This document shows, in pieces, positions 58,446-64,000 of a stretch of DNA of 64,000 nucleotides. How positions within the stretch are numbered: position 1 is the first letter of the stretch; every line of letters begins with the position of its first letter. The notes under the pieces are model-generated. The model made no database searches. It saw nothing but the letters and a program-made list of their open reading frames with translations, and had not been told where the DNA came from. The position numbers and the translations under genes were made by a program. Origin of the DNA: Alviniconcha marisindica (Eukaryota; Mollusca; Gastropoda; Provannidae); NCBI GenBank assembly GCA_018857735.1, contig JABMCL010002109.1, forward strand, positions 1,467,501-1,531,500, in the 5' to 3' direction.

Positions 58446-61400
58446 CACACACACACACTCTCTCTCTCTCTCACATACACACACAAACCAACAACATCTG
58501 CTTCTGATGGTATGATAATTTATGTCACAGAGACTAGTCTGATGTGGCAATATTCAGCTGAAATGCCTTGTACAGTGCACACACCTCCAGCTTTAAATCG
58601 ATGGGTAACATCATCCTCTATGATGGCCTGAAACATAATTAATATACAAGATATTATTTTTTTGTGGACAATAAATTACGCAACATTAGTATTTATGAAT
58701 TAATTCAAATTGTTGTCAAATAACACTACTACTTGTTAGATCTTGAAAGCATTTAAGTGAAACAAGTATCACAATTATTAGAATTAGTTACACACTGCAA
58801 TTAATAATAATGTAACAAGAAACATGAAATTTTACCAAAACACTGAAGATACGCACACACAAAGCCTCTCCTTCTATTCTGCCAACTAAATGCATACACA
58901 TGCACATCCACATGTATACAAACAAACATGCATACACTCAAACCCCTACCTCCATGCCACATTTTGTGAAGTAGAAGATATCTGAAAGTTCAAAGTTTTT
59001 TTTGAAAGGCTCCCATTCCGGTCGAGTAAGACCTTGGGCAACTGTGATTTGAAAGTCTCTCTTGATGACATGGCCTGCACAAAAGAAAATAACAGGTCAA
59101 ATATATAATATATAATGACTGAAAGAATGAGAGAGAGACTAAAACAAACTGAGGCAGATGATAAACATCTGTCTACACGTATGGTTGGTCAAAATGACAA
59201 TGACTGATTATTACACACACATTTTTTGCACACATCAACAATCTGAAAAACAGAGTTAATAAAGGAAAAACTGGACAGGGCTGGGGGAAGGGGGAGGAAA
59301 GATGGGGATGGGGGTGGGGGGAACTCTTGAAAAAAGGAAATTGGGGGGAAGGGGAGTGGAGGGCAGAGTGGTAGGATAACTCTCCAAAAAAAGTCATAAA
59401 TGTGGGAAGGGGTGTTGCACACAACTCAGTGGCTGCTGTTATCAATATCAATTTTTATCATGTACAGCTTTTAAGAGTTTACCAAAACAGCCTCTGGGTC
59501 TGAGAAAAACTCATTATTAGCCTCCAAGTCGAAGAAAAATCAGTCTAATTAGTAACACATTTCCTTTAAGTGCTAAATATGAAGTGATGGCTCACAGTAC
59601 TCAATGGTAAAAAACAAAACAAAACACACACAAATAGAAGAAAAACAAAAACAACTTCATGTGTCACAATTGGCCTAACACTGTAAGTGTAACAGCTTCC
59701 TGCAGCCTCATTTGATCTTCTTCCTCAGGCAATGCAAGCACAGATCTTTTGTGACTTGCACCTGATAAAAGTGATATATATATATATATATATTAAATTA
59801 TTATCAAAGAGGCGGTGCGTAAGCAACACAGGTAAGCTGTGTCACTTCTTGTTAGGTGCAGCCTGTCTGTTCTGCTATTCACTGTGAATGAAACCCAGTT
59901 TAAATACTGAAATGATGCATATTATATATGAACATTTGAAATCAAGGAAGCATTTACAAAATTGTTATAAACAAATCCTTGATTTCCGTGTGCGTGTGTT
60001 TTTGTTTTGTTTCAAGTTCAACCCCTGGTGTCTGTTGTGAACAAAACCTGTTTTATGCTAGTTGCACAACTGGAGCCCGAGTTCATAACAGGGAAGATTC
60101 ATTTTTATGCTAGCTGCACAATGGATAGCCTGAGTTCACAACAGAGAATACTCATTTTATGCTAGTTGCAAAAACATAACGAACAACTTACTTTCCCCAC
60201 CTCCCTTTCCATTTGTCTGATTAGTGGTGCTTTGTTCATTGTTAGACTCAGTGGTACTGCCACTGGAAACCTCTTCTTCCTCATCACTCTCAGGCTCCTC
60301 TTCCAAAGCACTCTTATCAGCAAGCTTGGTCCCTGCAAACTGGAACAAAAAGCAGATTGTTCCACTTCCACACTCAACTTCATCATAAATACATGCATGT
60401 GATAAAACTGTCCTTCAATGGACTATGGAGCTAAAAAAAAAAAAAAAAAGATGTACTACTACTAGTGCATTTTCAATTTTTGCTCTACACCCATACATTT
60501 TTCATCATCTAAACTCAATGGTCAAATCTGGGGCTGCGCAGCCACAACTTGTGGCACAAGTTACTCAGATGATGACCTTTGCTCATGAACTGTCACTGTT
60601 TTGTTGACCTGAGGCAACATCATCTCCTAAAACAAAGGTCCTGTAAGGGACCCAACTGATTACGCTGATCATGCAAACCACAATAATAATAACAGTCATC
60701 TCTACAGTGCTGTATCTCACTGACAAGGGTGAGCACATAGCACTTTTCAAGATAAAAATAAAATAAAAATGAAATGTATACATTAAATTTAAAACCTCAA
60801 AAATAATAATTATATATTATATATTAGTCATAATATTGTATTCCTTGCACACCACACCCACACCAGCACACAGAAGGAATGTAATAATAATATATATAAT
60901 ATACTAACAAGAAGTGAAGGAAGGTAAGTGGGCGGGGGGGGGGGGGGGGGGGGGGAGATAAAAAGGCAGAATTTGAAATCATTTGTCATGGTATTGTTTG
61001 TAGAGGTGAGTTTTTAACATTTAATTTTTAGAATGAATGATGAACCCCATGAATGATGAAAGACATCCATCCCTATGAGGATTTAGATCATCGATTGTCA
61101 GTTAGCCTGGGTAAAATGTTGTCAATACTAAAAACACCTCTCTTGTGAAGCCCAGCAGAGTAGCCTTAGAGTTAAAAGCCAATCATAATCAAATTACAAT
61201 CATGATTTATACTGAATCATAGGACTCAAACCATGGCTGGACAATGGCATCAATTCAGTTTCAGATGAACTGAGAAGAAAACAAAAGAAACAAATGGCAC
61301 TACAGCTCCCTGCTTCAGAGACCTGGCAGCATGCCTCTAGAGGATCCCCCATGATTCCTACATCTGGGTTGAGCAGGGCTCCTGAAAAAAAACCAATCTG

Positions 61401-63451
61401 TGCATATTTATGCACTAGGACTTCAAATTCATCCTTTTGACTTTCACTCTGTATATGAAATTTACACTTCAAAATCCATAGTAATGCATGAAAATACCCC
61501 TTAAAAACCTGCCAAGTGCGTGATGACGGCCACTGATTTTTTTTACTGAGTTAACTGAGACAATGCAACCTAAACAATGCAACACATTTTTTAATCTGTG
61601 CACAGCCATGTCATGAGCAGTGTCAAATTGAAATGTCTTATGAATCAGCCTACAGCAAAACACAAGACTCGTAATTCACAGTGTTTTAGGGGTGCATGGC
61701 TAAGTGAGATTGATTTGGCTAATCTATAACAAGGACAACCAAACAGTGAAGTGCCATGTTTACACAGAATATCAGATGTGTTCCAACGCAGTTGTACTCC
61801 AGTGTTAGCTCATGAAAAACAAATCTGTACTGGGTTCAGTGAACTTTCAGCATTCAGCACTGATAAGATGTGAAAAAAGCAGTGACCACTAGGAGTAGGA
61901 CTAGGAGTAAGAACTAAGATTAAGAACCTGTACAGCCAAAGCAACCCAGAGTTCATATTTTATGCAAAAATCTCAGGAGAAAGTTGAAACTCTTCTGAAC
62001 TGAATAACACCCACAGGTGAAAGCAAGCTATGGGACCCAGAAGCCACACTCCTGATCTTGACTGTATACGTTGACACTGTTTGTGACGGGACCATTTCTG
62101 GCTTATATAAATTTACAACACATTAATGGGCAGAAATGGGAAGCACAAAATTATCCTCCAAAAATCAAAATATGTTTTTTTTTAAAGGCTAAAAACAGTC
62201 TGTTCTCTCTTTCATTCTTATGTCTGCCTTGCCAAGTTCAAGTTTAAAGCAGTTTGAGCTGTTTCTTACAAACTGTGCTACAAATTACATGTATGTATTG
62301 TTCTGGATCTGACTATGCAATTAACTAGTATTGTAGTAATAGTATACTGACTATAACTGTTCAGTTCTTAATTGGTCTCTTATTGGAATCTCACCACTGC
62401 AGACAAAATGGAAATACTGACTGAGGTAGCCAAAAAAACTAAGAAGATCAGTGCATGTTGTCAACCATTATTATTCAAGATCATGAGATTGAGAGTAATC
62501 TAATGTCACTTTAAGTTTAATCATCGACTATCTCAAGTGGGGAACACCATTAATATGCACCAAAAATGGTCAGACAACATTCTACATAATAAACAACTCT
62601 GGCAACATTATTTTACCAGCATCTGGCACCGACTGACTGAGGCTCCCACTTGGCTACTTTCCTTTTCTTCTTCTTTCAAATACTGGGCCAGCTCAAACAG
62701 TGGAGCATTGTGGTGCAATGAAACGCATGCATGCACCATGCATGGCAACTTTGGTCCCTTCTATTAATATGTCATTTGAAATGGTTTAAAATTGTACACT
62801 CAGTTTCTGGAGGTTACAAAGCAGATGGTGGGTGACAATGGGCGTCACTGCCAAGGCCGTCAATGAATGCCTATCTAGAGCTAGGATGCGGGAGCTATGG
62901 TGTGCCACTGAGGGAGTTGCTTCCACTCTCGGAGGGTCTTCGCAAGGAACGAGTTTCTGAACCGCGAGACATAAGAAAGCTATCCTTTTAGGTTGTAGTC
63001 GCAGTTTGTGGCTACCTCTATTTCTACTGTACTAATACTAAGGCTGTACAAGTCTAGGTTGAAGCCCGGGGTCACCCAAATGGTGGTCTACCTAAAACGG
63101 AAACTGATTTCCGAAACTAGTAGATGGTGATTTTGCTTTCGTTTCCAGCTTACTACAGTGCACACATCTGGGTCGTTTCAGTGCTTACTGAATATCAAGA
63201 ACGCACATCGACGAAGACTTGAAGATATTGCAGGGGCTATCAGTGTCACCAAAACATTTTCTCACGTGTCGTCTGCTTGAGCCACTTACCTCAAAAATCT
63301 TCAGCAGTAAAGCAACATAAATTTGCCGAATACCCAGGGATTTTCCCATAGAAGCCAACACAATCGTGAGAACCAACAGCCCAACAGCCGGGAAAAATAA
63401 CAAAGAAAGTGCAGTGATCAAAAGATGCTCTGCAATGAGCTCCATGCCCAT
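43394..63451 (-). CDS. GPAT4: Glycerol-3-phosphate acyltransferase 3/4-like, whole gene, 15 exons
   Basis: Membrane enzyme of the endoplasmic reticulum that transfers an acyl group from acyl-CoA to sn-glycerol-3-phosphate, giving lysophosphatidic acid, the first step of glycerolipid and triacylglycerol synthesis. Joined exons give 469 residues (human GPAT4 456, GPAT3 434). Hydrophobic segments at about 10-34, 179-199 and 201-221. Acyltransferase motifs: I, NHTSPID with His268 and Asp273 (catalytic HX4D); II, FFERSEIKDR (309-318); III, FPEGT (340-344); IV, YPVAIK (366-371). The N-terminal SLGIRQIY and the C-terminal WDGQLKR are typical of GPAT3/4 rather than AGPATs. An acidic, low-complexity insert occupies about 68-103. 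All 14 junctions keep phase. The choice between GPAT3 and GPAT4 orthology cannot be made by eye. Confidence 0.95.
43482..44595 (-). other. GPAT intron 14, nothing recognised
   Basis: Contains a CT/CA microsatellite at 44135-44160. 44030-44090 (gaatatttatttgtcctctg, gtatacacagg) looks like a repeat fragment but has no second copy here. Confidence 0.45.
44596..44675 (-). CDS. GPAT4: GPAT exon 14
   Basis: Acceptor ctgtgcacag, donor gtgagt. Encodes ENEDAVDFAGRVKREIAK then QGGLVDLD. Confidence 0.95.
44676..45325 (-). other. GPAT intron 13, proximal part: nothing recognised
   Basis: A-rich stretch at 45125-45160; no gene or RNA seen. Confidence 0.4.
45326..45665. repeat. Tandem array, 45-bp unit, seven full copies plus a partial eighth (GPAT intron 13)
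   Basis: The unit reads ggcaggatcatttcaaccac then cccaaagccctgccttcaac tttaa. Copies are nearly identical. The array ends 33 bp from the exon 13 donor. The 45-bp period yields a 15-residue repeated artefact frame on the + strand. Confidence 0.97.
45698..45826 (-). CDS. GPAT4: GPAT exon 13
   Basis: Acceptor catcttcag, donor gtgaga. Forty-three codons, YDMRFGDAFWDSSKHGMV, THLFNIMTSWALVCD and IWYLPPMHRR, matching the region after motif IV. Confidence 0.95.
45827..46286 (-). other. GPAT intron 12, nothing recognised
   Basis: No repeat, RNA or protein-like frame before the 44-bp array. Confidence 0.4.
46287..46462. repeat. Tandem array, 44-bp unit, four copies (GPAT intron 12)
   Basis: Copies of ccaagatacttaagaaatct then ggtcaaaacaggaaaataca start at 46287, 46331, 46375 and 46419, almost identical. 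Confidence 0.97.
46671..46756 (-). CDS. GPAT4: GPAT exon 12: motif IV
   Basis: Acceptor cttgtacag, donor gtaggg. Completes Gly343, then TCINNTSVMMFKKGSFEV and STTIYPVAIK. Confidence 0.95.
47040..47205. repeat. CA-rich microsatellite (GPAT intron 11)
   Basis: Interrupted CA repeats with a cgcgcgcgcg segment near 47144-47154, adjoining the 3' end of the LINE. Confidence 0.9.
47340..50165 (-). mobile_element. Decayed CR1/L2-type non-LTR retrotransposon (GPAT intron 11)
   Basis: Minus-strand fragments in order. ORF near 50089-49307, with SLPQRSRRGGRNEPWKIE. Endonuclease pieces: LTDHGTDILLVIE, SFPRKDGHGGGLASLIKKS, VVVGDINCHSENK and SDHMTVFCKL. Reverse transcriptase pieces: FLSRLLEKVVLHQL, VPQGSAFGPILF, then ADDTQLH. 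C-terminal pieces: SWLDYCNSLL, LHWLPVKERIIFKI and WNNLPAHIQHCSS. Frames change repeatedly and most of the palm between finger and ADD motif is missing, so it is dead. Same orientation as the host gene. Confidence 0.85.
49810..50010. repeat. Tandem ~60-bp repeats inside the LINE 5' region
   Basis: Three copies of gcaacacagacagcacagca then aaggc-gacaaaaaaa and agcacaagg, alternating with a variable segment (gcacgggtggcaggtaaaca). Confidence 0.85.
50166..50818 (-). other. GPAT intron 11, proximal part: nothing recognised
   Basis: No array or coding signal between the LINE and exon 11. Confidence 0.4.
50819..50874 (-). CDS. GPAT4: GPAT exon 11: motif III
   Basis: Acceptor gtactgcag, donor gtgagt. 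Encodes LKEHVNDLDKLPILIFPE and one base of the split Gly of FPEGT. Confidence 0.96.
51475..51957. repeat. Tandem array, ~52-59 bp unit, about nine copies (GPAT intron 10)
   Basis: The core is caatttcagtgccccttta then agtgtaaaacactgtgttca. Two variants, atctatgccctattaa and atc-ctgccatattaa, are interleaved, suggesting a higher-order pattern. 50875-51474 holds nothing recognised. Confidence 0.95.
51955..52085. repeat. Two-copy ~73-bp duplication (GPAT intron 10)
   Basis: acaatttgtgagactg-ctcc, then ccttgg-ctttt, occurs at about 51960 and 52033. Confidence 0.8.
52489..52604 (-). CDS. GPAT4: GPAT exon 10: motif II
   Basis: Acceptor caactgcag, donor gtttgt. Encodes VGQVHGGLLGLLQRALGR, ATSHVFFERSEIKDRHLVA then Q and a split Arg. 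A poly-C run (52387-52402) lies about 90 bp downstream of its donor. Confidence 0.96.
52605..53125 (-). repeat. Tandem array, ~64-bp unit, eight copies, each repeating the exon 10 acceptor
   Basis: On the minus strand each unit reads gaagattactgctttacagg, agattgttttcaactgcagg, ctgaccttgcc. The segment ttttcaactgcag is the same as the true 3' splice site at 52605-52617, where exon 10 begins GTTGGTCAAG. On the given strand the cctgcagttgaaaac starts are near 52672, 52732, 52796, 52860, 52925, 52988 and 53052, plus the exon-proximal copy at 52604. Confidence 0.95.
53256..53610 (+). repeat. Dispersed repeat, second copy (see 31885-32215)
   Basis: Same motif order and orientation as 31885-32215: gctccccagctgaacac, gcaggatggatgccatc, gcagtgcataacaaca, gcatcagcgtgttgtgacag, gggtggtctcttgtcaggg. 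Lies in GPAT intron 9, opposite to that gene. Confidence 0.65.
53766..53915. repeat. (CA)n microsatellite (GPAT intron 9)
   Basis: CA repeats with tata and tgca interruptions. A preceding ~50-bp block (atgtgattacatgctcatgt) is duplicated at 53697 and 53748. Confidence 0.95.
54032..54122 (-). CDS. GPAT4: GPAT exon 9: catalytic motif I
   Basis: Acceptor ctattgcag, donor gtgagt. Encodes ENRVKNGICVANHTSPID and VFMLSCDNSYAL. His268 and Asp273 form the HX4D catalytic pair. Confidence 0.97.
54123..55318 (-). other. GPAT intron 8, nothing recognised
   Basis: Short TA (54900-54914) and GA (55203-55240) tracts; no gene, array or RNA motif seen. Confidence 0.45.
55319..55408 (-). CDS. GPAT4: GPAT exon 8
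   Basis: Acceptor ccacttcag, donor gtaagt. Encodes VKRLLYKHVSLMSFRIMA and RSCSAVITFHN between the transmembrane pair and motif I. Confidence 0.95.
   Translation of the reverse strand, partial: CQEAVVQTCQFDELSDHGSFLFSSHHFPQ
55409..56075 (-). other. GPAT intron 7, nothing recognised
   Basis: AT-rich, with a short C-rich run near 55490-55518. Confidence 0.4.
56076..56150 (-). CDS. GPAT4: GPAT exon 7: transmembrane segment
   Basis: Acceptor tcaacag, donor gtaagt. Encodes VLLAVVAVVYLVVATAFL then GYLPAG, matching the human hydrophobic stretch ending GYLPNG. Confidence 0.95.
56346..57142 (-). mobile_element. TTAA-flanked element with degenerate THAP domain (GPAT intron 6)
   Basis: TTAA at 56346-56349 and 57139-57142. 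Terminal inverted repeats aaaggacaagtccaaggtt and (inverted) aaagtaaaagtccaaggtt. On the minus strand near 56870-56790 it reads MPTYCVAANCNNSQTTSG then ITMHDLPRN. After stops and frame changes come RRKWIKF, LCSEHFSECDF and MGFASKL. The Cys-x4-Cys and Cys-x2-His spacing is that of a THAP DNA-binding domain. No catalytic domain is present. It matches both ends of 20415-22611. Confidence 0.8.
57271..57336 (-). CDS. GPAT4: GPAT exon 6: transmembrane segment
   Basis: Acceptor gattgcag, donor gtaagc. Completes Ser178, then VRLTILWCFGCVVRYVIL then FPF and a split Arg; matches human LRLTVLWGLGVLIRY. Confidence 0.95.
57337..58025 (-). other. GPAT intron 5, nothing recognised beyond a poly-G run
   Basis: Poly-G at 57964-57983. 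A tgtttacattta block recurs between 57697 and 57765. Confidence 0.45.
58026..58080 (-). CDS. GPAT4: GPAT exon 5
   Basis: Acceptor cttttcag, donor gtaacc. Encodes LTSWNLLTRTNKGYQFA; human counterpart LESWNLLSRTNYNFQ. Confidence 0.95.
58121..58475. repeat. GT array (58121-58183) and CA/CT arrays (58395-58475) in GPAT intron 4
   Basis: The two complementary dinucleotide arrays lie about 210 bp apart and could pair with each other in the transcript. Confidence 0.95.
58585..58627 (-). CDS. GPAT4: GPAT exon 4
   Basis: Acceptor atgtttcag, donor gtgtgt. Encodes AIIEDDVTHRFKAG (human TIMDDEVTKRFSAE). The donor overlaps a short gt run. Confidence 0.93.
58950..59074 (-). CDS. GPAT4: GPAT exon 3
   Basis: Acceptor ttgtgcag, donor gtaggg. 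Encodes HVIKRDFQITVAQGLTRP, EWEPFKKNFELSDIFYF and TKCGME. FELSDIFYF is nearly invariant in GPAT3/4 proteins. Confidence 0.95.
59075..60191 (-). other. GPAT intron 2, nothing recognised
   Basis: G-rich stretch (59275-59365) and a TA tract (59773-59793). tttatgctagttgcaca-tgga is repeated about three times between 60050 and 60170. Confidence 0.45.
60192..60339 (-). CDS. GPAT4: GPAT exon 2: acidic insert
   Basis: Acceptor tgttccag, donor gtaagt. Encodes FAGTKLADKSALEEEPES, DEEEEVSSGSTTESNNEQ and STTNQTNGKGGGE. The acidic and Ser/Thr/Asn-rich stretch replaces the less acidic human linker and is probably a disordered cytosolic loop. Confidence 0.9.
60340..63289 (-). other. GPAT intron 1 (2.95 kb), no gene recognised
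   Basis: Contains an A run (60434-60449), a poly-G run (60936-60956) and AT-rich stretches. No array longer than two units and no protein-like frame. Confidence 0.5.
63290..63451 (-). CDS. GPAT4: GPAT exon 1: start codon and N-terminal membrane anchor
   Basis: ATG at 63451-63449 in the context gaccATGG; a second ATG follows two codons later. Encodes MGMELIAEHLLITALSLLF, FPAVGLLVLTIVLASMGK and SLGIRQIYVALLLKIFE, with a hydrophobic anchor at about 10-34. Donor gtaagt. SLGIRQIYVALLLKIF aligns with the human SFGIRKLYMKSLLKIF. Confidence 0.93.
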
Positions 63452-63753
63452 GGTCAATTAATTTATCAAGTACTGCTAGTGCTACTGATCCTACACATTC
63501 TGTCAGTTGTCAAATAGAATGGGAAAGGAAAAAGTGGAAAGCGTGTAAAGGTCAAGGTGAAGGCTGACGTGTATGTAAAACAAAAATTGTTTCTGTATAT
63601 TTTAAATAAATTTGCTCACAGTGAAAACAAGCACAAGGCGATCGAACTACTGTTATGAAGTGATTCTACAAATAAAACAAACAGACAGACAAACAGCTCA
63701 ACGGATCTTTACCGATCCTAACTTTTTATGTTACATTGACCTCTATCGAAATC
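63452..63753. promoter_or_regulatory. Putative bidirectional promoter between GPAT and ATP5ME
   Basis: 302 bp separate the two divergent start codons and must contain both 5' UTRs. No TATA box is apparent for either gene. Confidence 0.5.
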
Positions 63754-63795
63754 ATGGCGACCTTAGCACCCAGACAGGTTTCTCCTCTCATTCGG
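63754..63795 (+). CDS. ATP5ME: First coding exon of ATP synthase subunit e (partial gene)
   Basis: ATG at 63754 in the context atcATGG, reading MATLAPRQVSPLIR followed by the donor gtatgg. QVSPLI followed by Lys/Arg near the N-terminus is characteristic of the small membrane subunit e of mitochondrial F1Fo ATP synthase, a ~70-residue subunit at the dimer interface. The rest of the gene lies beyond the window. Identification rests on 14 residues and a good start and donor. Confidence 0.6.
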
Positions 63796-64000
63796 GTATG
63801 GGTTTTTTTTATCAGTAGAAGTTAGAACAATGTCGCCTGTTGACAACTGTCACTTCTTGTAGTTCACCTACTGAGTGAATGAATAGGGCATAAAAATGTT
63901 GGTGTGATTAACAAATCTTTGCTGCTGTTGACAAGCCGGCGTCCACAGTGCCCAAGTCTTGTCTCACACTCACACAGTCACAGTCTTACTAGTGTCATTA
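63796..64000 (+). other. Start of the intron after the ATP5ME first exon
   Basis: No further exon recognised before the window ends. Confidence 0.4.

Noticed and set aside
61325..61350. gcatgcctctagaggatccc resembles a cloning-vector polylinker
   Set aside because: Only about 15 contiguous bases match and flanking sequence is ordinary intron; likely coincidence, though a vector screen would settle it.

Overview
The window is animal nuclear DNA, most likely from a gastropod or other lophotrochozoan. Short coding exons sit in long introns. There are many CA/GT microsatellites, dozens of minisatellites, a tRNA-headed SINE with a tail I associate with molluscs, and a decayed CR1/L2-type LINE. 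The species assignment is inference; the gene structures are read directly.

Four protein genes are visible. (1) Positions 427-3078, + strand: the last two exons of a gene whose start lies outside the window. It encodes a long low-complexity tail that I do not recognise. (2) Positions 17240-38201, + strand: a complete 16-exon gene for mitochondrial Hsp70 (mortalin, HSPA9), giving 675 residues when the exons are joined; every junction keeps phase. (3) Positions 43394-63451, - strand: a complete 15-exon gene for an endoplasmic-reticulum glycerol-3-phosphate acyltransferase of the GPAT3/GPAT4 type, 469 residues, with all four acyltransferase motifs. (4) Positions 63754-63795, + strand: what looks like the first coding exon of the small ATP synthase subunit e gene (ATP5ME), divergent from GPAT over about 300 bp. 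HSPA9 and GPAT converge tail to tail around 39.7-40.9 kb.

The most interesting content is inside the introns. HSPA9 introns 10, 12, 13 and 14 each carry a 67-75 nt element with a TCATGC/GCATGA terminal stem, a C-like box and a CTGA D box. I read these as four related box C/D snoRNAs. Two of them carry 12 nt perfectly complementary to the 18S rRNA segment around the cytidine that U14 methylates in other eukaryotes. In both genes, repeats have copied splice sites: a 175-bp duplication of the start of HSPA9 exon 11, duplicated decoy acceptors in HSPA9 intron 9, and an eight-copy 64-bp array that repeats the acceptor of GPAT exon 10. HSPA9 intron 13 has a GC-AG boundary.

The 14 kb between the first gene and HSPA9 shows no convincing gene. 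It holds arrays with 27, 28, 35, 38 and ~127 bp units, a foldback element, and a 740-bp GT tract. Mobile elements elsewhere include two TTAA-flanked elements with a degenerate THAP domain, a pogo-like element lacking its catalytic core, a 5S rRNA-derived fragment, and the LINE in GPAT intron 11.
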